Positions 1-9,000 of a stretch of DNA of 64,000 bases are shown here, piece after piece (the first letter of the stretch is position 1; each line of letters begins with the position of its first letter). Both the position numbers and the translations under genes were made by a program. Origin of the DNA: Gemmatimonadota bacterium (GTDB taxonomy: Bacteria > Gemmatimonadota > Gemmatimonadetes > Longimicrobiales > Gaopeijiaceae). The stretch is taken from the NCBI GenBank assembly GCA_022825135.1, contig JAJDYN010000040.1, forward strand, positions 62,001 through 126,000, written 5' to 3'. Below the pieces are notes generated by a model. That model saw only the letters and a list, made by a program, of their open reading frames with translations, had not been told where the DNA came from and made no database searches.

Positions 1-79
1 GCAGGATCCTGAGGCGGTCCGAAATGGGCACCGTCAGATCCCGGTCCAGCCTGCGGAGCGTGGGCTGGAACGCGCTCAC
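1..79 (-). CDS. Partial gene downstream of padR, possibly a permease-type membrane protein
   Basis: Only the first 26 codons are present; the gene runs off the left edge. A GTG start (79..77) overlaps the TGA of padR as GTGA, which makes it the next cistron of the propeller/padR unit. The visible N-terminus contains LRRLDRDLTVPISDRLRIL, a charged amphipathic stretch with no signal peptide. In Acidobacteria and Gemmatimonadota, PadR genes are often followed by FtsX-like ABC permeases or by membrane proteins with a short permease prefix region. The product is therefore guessed from context only. The reading frame is open throughout the visible part. Confidence 0.45.
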   Translation of the reverse strand, partial: MSAFQPTLRRLDRDLTVPISDRLRIL

Positions 80-447
80 GCCGGAACCTCGCGCGCGCGG
101 CGAAGCATCCGCATGAGGCCGGCCAGAATATCCTCAACCCGGTCCGCTTCTCCGCTGAGGTGCCTGCGGCCGGTGTCGGTAAGCGAATAGACCTTCTTCC
201 TCCGGCCTGCCCCGCTCGACCAGCGACCCTGGATGAACCCGTTCGCCTCCATCCGGTGCAGGGTCGGATACAGGGTGCCGTGCCGGAACCGGAAGACTCC
301 GTTGCTGTGCGCCTCCACATCCAGGGCGATCTGGTAGCCGTGCCTGGGCTCCTCCCGCAGGGCGGCGAGGACCAGCAGCTCGTGGATTCCCCGGGCGAAG
401 CCCTGCGCGTCGAATTCCTGGTCGCCGGTGGGGTTTGTCTTGCTCAT
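76..447 (-). CDS. PadR-family transcriptional repressor
   Basis: A 123-residue winged-helix regulator. PadR hallmarks are easy to read: ELLVLAALREEPRHGYQIA (first helices), GTLYPTLHRMEANGFI (recognition helix into the wing) and YSLTDTGRRHL (wing end), followed by a short C-terminal helix of the kind used for dimerisation. The ATG at 447..445 overlaps the TGA of the upstream propeller-SUMF1 gene as ATGA. An in-frame extension to 660 would lie wholly inside that gene and does not look like protein, so it was not used. The stop overlaps the GTG of the next gene. PadR proteins usually repress their own operon from AT-rich palindromes, and such a palindrome lies in the promoter of this unit (2639-2657). 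Confidence 0.93.
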   Translation of the reverse strand: MSKTNPTGDQEFDAQGFARGIHELLVLAALREEPRHGYQIALDVEAHSNGVFRFRHGTLYPTLHRMEANGFIQGRWSSGAGRRKKVYSLTDTGRRHLSGEADRVEDILAGLMRMLRRAREVPA

Positions 448-2582
448 GGCTGATCTTGTCTCCGGGAATGCGATTCGAGGGTCGGCGCCTCGGCCGGGTC
501 TGATGCGATGGGTCGAACCAGTCGGAAGCCGGTCATGGTTTCGCGCTCGTCCCAGGGGCCCGGGTGGTAGAAGCCCCGGTAGGCAGCCGTTACGGCCCAC
601 GAGAAGGATGACCAACTGCTGCCCCGCCTGACAGGCCGTACACAGGCGCCGTCCTGCCACCAGGGAGAATCCTCCGTCCTCGCGGAGCCATCGCCGGGAT
701 TCCCTTCATGAGTGGCATTCCAGCAGTCGGCGACCCATTCCGTCACGTTCCCGATTGTGTCGTGGAGCCCGAACGGATTGGCCGGGAACGATCCTGCGGG
801 AGTTGTGTTCCTGAGGTCCCATCGGCCGGGGCAGCCCTCACAGGTCACCATGCCGGCGCCGGGTCCGTTCCCCCAGTAGCGGGTTGTCGTCGTGCCGCCG
901 CGCGCGGCGTATTCCCACTCCGCCTCGCTGGGCAGGCGATAGGCCTGGCCGGTGCGCTCGCCGATCCATGTGACGTACTGGTCGACATCGGGACGGGCGA
1001 GGTTGATGGCCGGCCGGTTGCCGCGCCCCCAGCCGTTGTCGCCGGGCACATACGTGCACCCTCCGGCGTCGACGCAGGAATCCCATTCCCCGAACGTCAC
1101 TTCATGTTTGCCGATGGCGAAGGAGTACGCGATCCGCACCTCGGTGGGCGGTTTCTGCGCCTCCACCAGCCACTCAGGTGGCGGCGGGTTTCCGGGATCC
1201 GGCTCCTCGTGCGCGCCTCGTCCCATCACGTATTCGCCCGGAGGCAGCTCGACCATCAGGGGGCATTCCGGGCAGTCGCGGAACTCACGGAATCCGGACG
1301 ATGTCGGGACCGGCGGGTTCGCGGTCCCACCGCTCTCCATTGCCGGCTCTCTACCGGAATCCGCCGCCTCCCGATCGGAATCCCCATCGGTCAGACGGTA
1401 GAGCGATACGATCGTCTCTCCGGTTTCCTCCAGGCGGAGACCCGCGAAGATGGAGTCGGAGATGAAGGCAACGGGAACCCCGGGCAACTCGAACGAGCCC
1501 GCGTACCCTCCGGAGGAATCGAGGATGTCGACGATACGGGGCGTCATTCCGTCCGTGCTGCGCGTCACCCACAACCGGCCTCCGGGAGCTGCGACCATAC
1601 TCAGCACCGGCGAGACCTGCTCCTCGTATCCGACCGCGGCCACGATGTCCTCCGCCTCCAGCCCGAAGCGCCGCATGAACATTCCATAGGGACCGGGGCC
1701 GAACTCCGCGCCTCTTACGGCCATCTGCCGCGTAACATCGATGGGGTCCAGGGACCGTCTGATACTCGACACCAACGAGCCGCCGGCTTGCTTGTCGATG
1801 CGATAGCCCGGCCCGTTCAGGAAGAAGATGGAGTCCCCCCGGTGCGTCCAGATGACCGAGGGAGCGAGCACCCTGGGCCCCGGAAAGGATCCGCCGCCGA
1901 ACTCCATGACCGCCAGTTCCATCGGGACCTCGTGCAGCGTCGTCGTGGTTTGTCCTCTCTCGACGACGAGTCGCTGCTCCGTGACCATTCCCGATGCCGA
2001 CGTGGCGCTCGTCACCGTGGCGAGCCAGTCGCTTCCGACCGCGAATCCCGGACCCCAGTAGACCAGTTCCGGGCGCTGCTCGTTCAGGAGATCGCCCTCG
2101 CTCGACCAGCGATTCAGGATCTGCCGGCCGGTGTCCCACACCGTGAGAGCCCCGTACGGGTCGATGGACACGGCGGCGGGATTGCGAAACTCTCCGGGTC
2201 CGTCCCCCTCGCGTCCGTAGCTGCCCGCATAGGCTCCTGAAGCGTCGAAGGCCACGACTCTTTCCCCTGTCCAGTCCGCCACGTAGATCCGGCCTGTCAT
2301 CGGATCCGCGGCCACCCCCCACGGAACCGCCGTGAGCGCGCTGTCGGGAGGGATGAGATCGACCGTTCGCACGGCTCGGATGCCGAGCATTTCGTCGGGG
2401 CCCTGATTGTCGATGATGGTCACGCCCGCGGAATCGCGCGCAGGCGCAGGTTGGGTGTCGCGGCCCTCCGGGTCGCACGAACTGGTCAACACCAGCAATA
2501 CCGCGATCCATGGAGTGCCGTTTTGCGATGAGCGGCGCTGCATGGCGCCGCATGGCCGGATGAAAAGCGAACGCTTGCGCAT
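444..2582 (-). CDS. Lipoprotein: six-bladed beta-propeller fused to a SUMF1/FGE-like domain
   Basis: A 712-residue exported protein. Residues 1-36 form a lipoprotein signal with LTSSC as lipobox (Cys36). After the family signature DSAGVTIIDNQG (about 50-61), residues to about 395 form NHL-like blades (for example YVADWTGERVVAFD and SYGREGDGPGEFRNPAAVS). A low-complexity linker follows, then a formylglycine-generating-enzyme-like domain from about 425 to 700 (GKHEVTFGEWDSCVD, YRLPSEAEWEYAARGG, NPFGLHDTIGNVTEWVADC, GFRLVRP). In the segment matching the FGE active site the sequence is RRGSSWSSFSWAV, so the two catalytic cysteines of aerobic FGE are absent and sulfatase maturation is unlikely. 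The propeller half is closely related to 29777-31006, also at DNA level. A strong ribosome-binding site (2591-2599) lies 8 nt before the ATG. The stop overlaps the padR start. Confidence 0.88.
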   Translation of the reverse strand: MRKRSLFIRPCGAMQRRSSQNGTPWIAVLLVLTSSCDPEGRDTQPAPARDSAGVTIIDNQGPDEMLGIRAVRTVDLIPPDSALTAVPWGVAADPMTGRIYVADWTGERVVAFDASGAYAGSYGREGDGPGEFRNPAAVSIDPYGALTVWDTGRQILNRWSSEGDLLNEQRPELVYWGPGFAVGSDWLATVTSATSASGMVTEQRLVVERGQTTTTLHEVPMELAVMEFGGGSFPGPRVLAPSVIWTHRGDSIFFLNGPGYRIDKQAGGSLVSSIRRSLDPIDVTRQMAVRGAEFGPGPYGMFMRRFGLEAEDIVAAVGYEEQVSPVLSMVAAPGGRLWVTRSTDGMTPRIVDILDSSGGYAGSFELPGVPVAFISDSIFAGLRLEETGETIVSLYRLTDGDSDREAADSGREPAMESGGTANPPVPTSSGFREFRDCPECPLMVELPPGEYVMGRGAHEEPDPGNPPPPEWLVEAQKPPTEVRIAYSFAIGKHEVTFGEWDSCVDAGGCTYVPGDNGWGRGNRPAINLARPDVDQYVTWIGERTGQAYRLPSEAEWEYAARGGTTTTRYWGNGPGAGMVTCEGCPGRWDLRNTTPAGSFPANPFGLHDTIGNVTEWVADCWNATHEGNPGDGSARTEDSPWWQDGACVRPVRRGSSWSSFSWAVTAAYRGFYHPGPWDERETMTGFRLVRPIASDPAEAPTLESHSRRQDQP

Positions 2583-2636
2583 TTCCGAAGCCTCCTCCCG
2601 GGGGACAACATATCGACATCCGTCATATCCGACAAC

Positions 2637-2666
2637 ATTATATCGATCATCGATATATCATCGCAA
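2637..2666 (-). promoter_or_regulatory. Promoter of the propeller-SUMF1/padR unit
   Basis: On the minus strand there is a -35-like TTGCGA (2666..2661), an 18-nt spacer, and a perfect -10 TATAAT (2642..2637). The start codon at 2582 is about 50 nt beyond the -10. This is among the best sigma-70-type matches in the window. The spacer is filled by a long palindrome (2639-2657), the arrangement expected of a repressible promoter. Confidence 0.75.
2639..2657. promoter_or_regulatory. Candidate PadR operator, 19-bp palindrome
   Basis: TATATCGAT-C-ATCGATATA is a perfect inverted repeat with 9-bp arms and one central base. It overlaps the -10 and fills most of the -35/-10 spacer of the promoter driving the padR unit. 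Related TATCGA and TATC words continue downstream (2611-2630). AT-rich dyads overlapping the core promoter are typical of PadR autorepression. Binding by the adjacent PadR is inferred. Confidence 0.6.
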
Positions 2667-2738
2667 GAACCGGTCAGCTTCTTCGGAAGGGATACGACGG
2701 TGCCTGTCGGCCGGTCCTGCAGCTTTCAGGAAACGTGA

Positions 2739-2775
2739 AAACCCGCCGAGCAGTCGGGATGTTGCCGGCGGGTTT
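2739..2775 (-). terminator. Rho-independent terminator after the 2783-3460 gene
   Basis: Perfect 10-bp arms AAACCCGCCG (2739-2748) and CGGCGGGTTT (2766-2775) surround a 17-nt loop. On the minus strand the second arm ends in four T residues. It begins within 10 nt after the stop codon at 2783 and separates this gene from the promoter of the propeller-SUMF1 gene. Confidence 0.75.
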
Positions 2776-2782
2776 GTCCGCG

Positions 2783-3460
2783 TCAGGAGGTCATGGCGGT
2801 CAGTTCGATGTCACGGTTGACGCTGAGGCCGCATACGGAGCCGGTGATCGTCGCCGTCGGGATGGCGCCGCTGAGGGCGGCATCGACCATCGAGATTTCG
2901 GAGGTGATGGTGTTGTCGAGATCGCAGCTGCCCGACCTGGTCCCGCTCGTCCAGCTGAACGAGCCGGAAGAGGTGATGTTGATGGAAAAGCTGAAGTCTT
3001 CCAGTACAAGGATGACCGAGCCCGTCTGAGCCAGACCCGGATCGCTGTCCAGGACAAAGGTGGCGCCACTGCCGGTGAACGTGCAGCCGCTGGGGGTCAG
3101 GGTGCCCGACAGCTCCACCTCCAGGGAACCCCGGGCCTCGTCTATGGAGATCGTCGCACTTCCCGAGAACCCGGCTTCGCCGCCTTCGGTGCAGGGAGTG
3201 GCGGCCTCCAGGGGAAGGGGCGCTCCAGGCGGAACGAGCGTGAGCATTTCCGGATCCGCCTGGAGGAGTATTCCCCCGTACGCCAGAAGGCTTCCGCCGT
3301 ACAGCCCCTGCACGAGGGCGTTGGCTTCGTCCTGGGTCATCCGGTCTTCTTCCGGCTCCGTGGAACTCTCGCAGGCCGTCAGCGCGAGGGTGGTCGGGAC
3401 GAGCAGCAGAAAGAGGAGGAGTCTGAGGGATATCGGCTGACGATTTTTCTTTGAGGACAT
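2783..3460 (-). CDS. Small exported lipoprotein of unknown function
   Basis: A 225-residue protein with a clear lipoprotein signal: basic n-region (MSSKKNRQPISLR), a leucine-rich core and LTAC as lipobox, giving Cys30 as the lipidated residue. The mature part is Ser/Thr/Gly-rich with alternating hydrophobic residues, which suggests a beta-sandwich (FTGSGATFVLDSD, GSVILVLEDFSFSINIT), and has scattered cysteines. I do not recognise a family. The start at 3460 was chosen because an AGGAG lies about 9 nt upstream and the signal peptide begins there; the in-frame extension to 3544 lacks such features. It is monocistronic, with its own terminator. Confidence 0.72.
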   Translation of the reverse strand: MSSKKNRQPISLRLLLFLLLVPTTLALTACESSTEPEEDRMTQDEANALVQGLYGGSLLAYGGILLQADPEMLTLVPPGAPLPLEAATPCTEGGEAGFSGSATISIDEARGSLEVELSGTLTPSGCTFTGSGATFVLDSDPGLAQTGSVILVLEDFSFSINITSSGSFSWTSGTRSGSCDLDNTITSEISMVDAALSGAIPTATITGSVCGLSVNRDIELTAMTS

Positions 3461-3648
3461 TGTCCGAAGCTCCTGAGAATGGGATTGGCGGCGTTCCCTC
3501 CACGGTAGTCGGATACGCGAAGAAGAGAACGAACCCTGCCGCACGTCATCCTACCCTTTCCGGGATGGGATGGTTCGGACGCGCGTTTCCGTCCTGCTGA
3601 TGCTGCTTTTCGCGCCATTTTGCATGTTTTGAAGCGCTTGAGAGCGGG

Positions 3649-3672
3649 AACCGTCATTTGACACTTACGGTT
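3649..3672. promoter_or_regulatory. Candidate operator dyad upstream of imuA
   Basis: AACCGT (3649-3654) and ACGGTT (3667-3672) form an inverted repeat with 6-bp arms and a 12-nt spacer that contains the -35 hexamer. imuAB-dnaE2 cassettes are usually under SOS control. This dyad does not match the LexA boxes known from Proteobacteria or Firmicutes, so assignment to LexA is speculative. Confidence 0.3.
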
Positions 3673-3687
3673 TCTGTTCGGTATCTT
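3658..3687 (+). promoter_or_regulatory. Promoter of the imuA-imuB-dnaE2 operon, probably giving a leaderless mRNA
   Basis: A perfect -35 TTGACA (3658-3663) is followed by an 18-nt spacer and a -10-like TATCTT (3682-3687). The imuA ATG is at 3696, so transcription would start within a few nucleotides of it. No Shine-Dalgarno sequence is visible, which fits a leaderless message. Confidence 0.6.
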
Positions 3688-3695
3688 GTCGGCCC

Positions 3696-4421
3696 ATGTC
3701 TCACGTGCCGAAGACGAAGCGGCGAGCGCTGGAAGCGCTGCGCCGGGAGATCCGCCGGATCGAGATTCCGGGCGAAGCCGGGGCGGCGTGCCTGTCGCTG
3801 GGCATCCCGGAAATCGATGGCGCCCTGCCCGGCGGCGGGCTGCGCGCGGGGTGCATCCATGAGATCGCCGGGGACGAGGCCGCGACCGGTTTCTGCGCCG
3901 TCCTCCTGGCCCGTGCCGGCAGGGCCCCGGGGCCGCTCCTGTGGCTGGCGCGCGGAGATGACCTCTATCTGCCGGGACTGGTCCGGTACGGGATCGAACC
4001 GGGGCGGTTGCTGGTCGCTTCGGGGCTGCGGCGGCGGGCCGACATGCTGTGGGCCATGGAGGAGGCGCTGCGCTGCCGGGCCCTGAGGGGGGTCGTGGCG
4101 GAGGTGGACGCTCTCGACCGGGCGGCCTCCCGGCGCCTGATGCTCGCGGCCGAAGGCTCGGGCGTGCCCGGGCTGGTGCTGTGGCCTGAAGCCGGGAGAG
4201 GGGGAGCGGGACGGGTCAGGGTACCCACGGCCGACAGCCGGTGGCGGGTCACCACCGTTCCGGGCGCCGGGATGGCCCGGTGGCGCGTGGAGGTGATGCA
4301 CTGCCGGGGCGGGAGACCGGGGTGCTGGGTGGTGGGGATGGCTTCTTCCGGCCGTCCGCATTGCCCCGAGCGAGCCTCGCGGGGAATGGCCGTCCGTGAC
4401 CTTTCGCGCCGCGCCGGCTGA
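3696..4421 (+). CDS. imuA: ImuA, RecA-like mutasome component
   Basis: A 241-residue RecA/SulA-like protein, the first cistron of the imuA-imuB-dnaE2 mutagenesis cassette. The N-terminal helix (LEALRREIRRIE) is followed by the core beginning CLSLGIPEIDGALPGGGLRA, the usual ImuA signature in which the P-loop region is degenerate relative to RecA. LLWLARGDDLYLPGLVRYGI and ALRGVVAEVDALD match the next core strands. Family knowledge: ImuA helps recruit ImuB and DnaE2 to damaged templates together with RecA and the beta clamp. imuB starts 14 nt downstream. The C-terminal tail (after about 205) is basic and low in complexity. Confidence 0.9.
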   Translation: MSHVPKTKRRALEALRREIRRIEIPGEAGAACLSLGIPEIDGALPGGGLRAGCIHEIAGDEAATGFCAVLLARAGRAPGPLLWLARGDDLYLPGLVRYGIEPGRLLVASGLRRRADMLWAMEEALRCRALRGVVAEVDALDRAASRRLMLAAEGSGVPGLVLWPEAGRGGAGRVRVPTADSRWRVTTVPGAGMARWRVEVMHCRGGRPGCWVVGMASSGRPHCPERASRGMAVRDLSRRAG

Positions 4422-4435
4422 CCCGATCCGGAACC

Positions 4436-6034
4436 ATGGGCGTCCTTTCCATCCCCCGTCGCATCATTGCCGCCTGGTTTCCCTGGTGGCCGGTGGAGAG
4501 GCTTGCCTGGCGCTGCCCCGAGGTGCACACCCGGGCCTTTGCGACCATCGGCGAGCAGCGGGGCCGGCTGGTGATCGAGGCGGTCAACCCGCGTGCGGCG
4601 GGGGCGGGACTGGCGCCGGGCATGCCCCTGGCCGACGGGCGGGCCATCGTACCCGACGTGATCGTCCACCCCGCCGACCCGGCCGCCGACACCCATGCGC
4701 TGAAGCGGCTGGCCCGGTGGGCGGACGGCTTCACCCCCCGGGTCACGCCGGCCGGCGCGGACGGGCTCTTCCTCGATGTCGGGGGGTGCACGCATCTCCA
4801 TGGCGGCGAGGAGGCGCTGCTGGCGGCGCTGGGGGCGGGGTTGGGGGGGCTGGGGCTCACCTCGCGGCTGGCGCTGGCCGGCACGCCCGGGGCGGCCTGG
4901 GCGCTGGCCCGCCACGGCGAGGAGTCCGGGGCCATCGTGACTCGGTCCGCGGATCCGGACGAAGTGAAGGAGGCGCTGGCCGGGCTCCCCGTCGCCGCCC
5001 TGCGGCTCGAAGCCGATATCGTGGAAGCCCTGGTCTCCTTCGGCCTGGACAGGATCGGAACCCTCTACCCTTTCGACCCCGGGGCGCTGGCGAAGAGGTT
5101 CGGCCCCGCCCCGCGCCGCCGCCTGGAGCAGGCCCTCGGCTTCGTTGAAGAGCCGGTCGTCTCTCTTCCGCCTCCGCTTCCGCGCGAGGTCCGCCGTGCC
5201 TTTGCGGAGCCGATCTCGACAGTGGACGCCATCCACGCGGCGGTGGAAGCCCTGCTGGGGGATCTGTGCCGGAACCTGAGCCGGGCAGGCGAGGGCGTGC
5301 GGCGCATGCGGCTCGTCAGCCGCCGAGGGGATGGAGCGCGTTCCGTTCTGGTAGCGGGCACCAGCCGGCCTCTGCGCCGCTCAAGGCTCCTCATTAACCT
5401 GCTCTCCGGGAAGCTGGAGCGGATCGACCCGGGTTTCGGCATCGAGGAGATGGTGCTGTCCGCCGAGGTGGTCGAGGTCGTCGAAGAGGAGCAGGAGGAC
5501 TGGTTCGCGCGGGCCGGAACGGGGGCGGTGGACCGCGGCGGATGGATCGGAGGAGAGGGTGGGACGGATCGCGAGGAGCTGGCCGCCCTTCTCGACCGGC
5601 TGGGAAACCGCTTCGGCTTCGGAAACATCGCCTGTCCGGTCCCGCGCCAGAGCTGGCTGCCCGAGCGCGCGGTCGAACTGCGTGAACCTTTGGCCGCGCG
5701 GCAGGTTTCCCCCCCGGGCTGGCCGGAAGGACGGCATCGGCCGGTGCGCCTGCTGTCTCCCCCGGAACGGGTGGAGGTCGTCGCCCGCGAATCCGGCGGG
5801 ATGGCGCCAACGGGCGCACCGGTCTTCTTCCGATGGCGCGGGCGGCGGTACCGGCTGCGCGTGGCCGAGGGGCCCGAGCGGCTGGAGTGTGAATGGTGGC
5901 TGGGGGACGCCCCTTCCCGCGACTACTACCTGGCCGGAGATGAGGAAGGCCGGCGCTACTGGCTCTATTGTGAACGCCCCGGCGGCAGCTCCGGTTCTCC
6001 GCCGCGCTGGTTCCTGCACGGGTTCTTCGCGTGA
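4436..6034 (+). CDS. imuB: ImuB, Y-family polymerase-like clamp adaptor
   Basis: A 532-residue catalytically inert Y-family polymerase homologue. RRIIAAWFPWWPVERLAW at the N-terminus is diagnostic. The acidic residues that coordinate metal in DinB and UmuC are not in their usual positions (AAWFPWWPVE in place of a DCDxFF-type motif). Residues to about 350 form palm, finger and little-finger-like regions. The C-terminal portion ending GAPVFFRWRGRRYRL and GDEEGRRYWLYCERP is the domain typical of ImuB. In the family ImuB bridges DnaE2, ImuA and the sliding clamp. Its TGA overlaps the GTG of dnaE2 (GTGA), which indicates translational coupling and fixed stoichiometry. Confidence 0.93.
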   Translation: MGVLSIPRRIIAAWFPWWPVERLAWRCPEVHTRAFATIGEQRGRLVIEAVNPRAAGAGLAPGMPLADGRAIVPDVIVHPADPAADTHALKRLARWADGFTPRVTPAGADGLFLDVGGCTHLHGGEEALLAALGAGLGGLGLTSRLALAGTPGAAWALARHGEESGAIVTRSADPDEVKEALAGLPVAALRLEADIVEALVSFGLDRIGTLYPFDPGALAKRFGPAPRRRLEQALGFVEEPVVSLPPPLPREVRRAFAEPISTVDAIHAAVEALLGDLCRNLSRAGEGVRRMRLVSRRGDGARSVLVAGTSRPLRRSRLLINLLSGKLERIDPGFGIEEMVLSAEVVEVVEEEQEDWFARAGTGAVDRGGWIGGEGGTDREELAALLDRLGNRFGFGNIACPVPRQSWLPERAVELREPLAARQVSPPGWPEGRHRPVRLLSPPERVEVVARESGGMAPTGAPVFFRWRGRRYRLRVAEGPERLECEWWLGDAPSRDYYLAGDEEGRRYWLYCERPGGSSGSPPRWFLHGFFA

Positions 6035-9000
6035 GCGCAGCCGGGGGCGATCCCGCGGCGCGCCTCCCCGGCGGTCGCGTCGGGGAAAGCTCGACGGCCC
6101 GGGAGGGCGGCTACGCGGAACTCCAGGTCACCAGCAACTTCTCGTTCCTGCGCGGCGCCTCCCAGCCCGAGGAACTGGTGGAGCGGGCGCATGCCCTGGG
6201 CTACCGCGCCCTGGCGCTCACCGACCGCAACACCCTGGCGGGAGTCGTGCGCGCCCATCACGCCGCCCGCGAGACGGAGCTGCGCTTCATCTCCGGAGCC
6301 CGCCTCGACCTCGAGGACGGGCCGTCCCTGCTCTGCCTGCCCGTCTCCAGGAAGGGCTACGGCCGCCTGGCCCGCCTGATCACCCGGGGGCGCAGGCGCG
6401 CCCCCAAGGGGGAGTGCCGGCTCGTGCGCGGAGATGTCGTGGAGGCTGCCGGAGAGCAGATCTTCGTCGCCCTGCCGCCGGAGGTGCCCGGTCCCGGTTT
6501 CGCCGAACGGCTGCGGTGGTACCGGGAGCGGCTGGACACACCTCTCTATCTGGCCGCCACCTACAGCCACCGGGGCAACGACGTCCGCCGCCTGGCCGCT
6601 CTCGCATCCCTCTCGGAGACCGGGCGCGTGCCCCTGGTCGCGACCGGCGACGTGCACCAGCACATCCCCGAGCGGCGTCGGCTCCACGACCTGCTCACCT
6701 GCATCCGCGAGCGCTGCACCATCGACACCGCCGGCTGGCGCCTGGCGGCCAACGCCGAGCGTCATCTCAAGTCCCCCGCGGAAATGGCCGCGCTCTTCCG
6801 CGATCATCCCCGCGCCCTGGCCAATGCAGTGGAGATCGCCGAACGCTGCCGCTTCTCTCTCGGAGAGCTGCGCTACGAATACCCCGAGGAGGTGGTCGGC
6901 GAAGGCCGCACGCCCCAGCGGGAGCTGGAGATTCTGACCTGGGAGGGCGCGGCCCGGCGCTATCCCGGGGGCATCCCCTCCAGAGTGCGGGCGACCCTCG
7001 AGCACGAGCTGGCGCTCATCGGCGAGCTGGAATACGCCCCCTATTTCCTGACCGTGGCCGACATCGTCCGGACCGCCCGCGGCATGGGCATCCTGTGCCA
7101 GGGACGTGGCTCGGCCGCCAACTCGGCGGTGTGCTACTGCCTGGAGATCACCTCGGTCGATCCGTACCGAATCGACCTGCTGTTCGAGCGCTTCATCTCC
7201 GCCGAGCGAAACGAAGTGCCCGACATCGACGTGGACTTCGAGCACGAGCGCCGCGAGGAGGTCATCCAGTACATCGACCGCAAGTACGGCCGCGAGCGGG
7301 CCGGGCTGGCCGCGACGGTGGTGACCTACCGCGTGCGCAGCGCGTTGCGCGACACCGGCAGGGCCATGGGGCTGAGCAAGGATACGGTCGACCGGCTGCT
7401 CTCCATGGCTTCGGTCTGGTCGAAGCCGGTGGACGGGGAACGCGCCCGGGAGGAAGGTTTCGACCCGAAGGACCGGCGGCTGCGCCTGACCCTGGAGCTG
7501 GCCCGCGAACTCCAGGGCTTCCCCCGCCATCTGTCCCAGCACACGGGCGGGTTCGTCATTTCCCGCGGGCCGCTGTGCGAGATCGTTCCCATCGAGAACG
7601 CCGCCATGGAGGACCGCACGGTGATCGAGTGGAACAAGGACGATCTGGAGGCGCTGGGGCTCATCAAGGTGGATGTGCTGGGGCTCGGCATGCTCTCCTG
7701 CATCCGGCGCTCCTTCGAGTTGCTCGAAGCGCACTACGGTGTCCGCCACACCCTGGGGGACGTGCCCGCGGAGGATCCGGGGGTCTACCGGATGATCCAG
7801 CGGGCGGACACGATCGGCGTGTTCCAGATCGAGAGCCGGGCGCAGATGGCGATGCTCCCCCGGCTGAAGCCGGCCACCTTCTACGACCTGGTCATCGAAG
7901 TGGCGATCGTGCGTCCGGGGCCCATCCAGGGGGACATGGTCCACCCCTACCTGCGCCGGCGCAGAGGCGTGGAGCCGGTGCAATACCCTTCGGAGGATCT
8001 GCGCGAGGTGCTGGGGAAGACGCTGGGCGTCCCCCTCTTCCAGGAACAGGCGATGAAGATCGCCATCGTCGGGGCCGGCTTCAGCCCGGCCGAGGCGGAC
8101 CGGCTGCGCCGGGCCATGGCCAGCTTCCGCAACTACGGCACCATCCATCGCTTCCGCGACAAGTTCGTGGATGGGATGGTGGGGAAAGGGTATGAGCCGG
8201 AGTTCGCCGAGCGCTGCTTCAAGCAAATCGAGGGGTTCGGCGACTACGGCTTCCCGGAGAGCCACGCGGCCAGTTTCGCGCTCCTGGTCTACATCTCCTC
8301 GTGGCTCAAGCACCACTGCCCGGAGGTCTTCGCCTGCGCCCTCCTCAACAGCCAGCCCATGGGCTTCTACGCGCCCGCACAGATCGTGGGCGATGCGCGC
8401 AGGCACGGGGTGGAGGTGCGCCCGGTGGATGTCAACCACTCCGAGTGGGACTGCACCCTGGAACCGGTGGGGGAGCATGCGCCGGGGCGGGATGGATCGC
8501 TCCCAAGACCGCGCATGGCCTTGAGGCTGGGACTGCGCCAGATCCGCGGTCTGAGGGAGGAGGACGCCACCCGCATCGTGACGGCCCGGGAGGAAGGGTA
8601 TCGCTCCCCGGCCGACCTGCGGGGGCGGGCAGCGATCCGTCCGGCCGTCCTGACGCGCCTGGCCAGGGCGGATGCCTTCACCTCCATCGGGCTGGACCGC
8701 CGCCAGGCCGCCTGGGCGATCCGTTCGCTGGACCAGGTGGAACCGCTGCCCCTCTTCGATCCGCCCGGAGAGGCGGAGCCGCTTCGTCCGGAACCGGCCC
8801 TGCCCGCCATGTCCGCCGGCGAGCAGGTCGTGGCCGACTACCGTGCCACCGGACTGTCCCTCAAGCAGCACCCCACCGCCCTGCTGAGGGAACGGCTGGC
8901 CGACCGGGGGGTGTGCCCGGCCAGCCACCTGGAGAAAGTCCCCGCCGGGACGCGCGTCACCGTCGCCGGCATCGTGCTGTGCCGCCAGCGGCCGGGCACG

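Noticed and set aside
448-660. In-frame upstream extension of padR
   Set aside because: It lies inside the SUMF1 coding region, has no PadR homology, and the ATGA junction at 447 gives a natural start.
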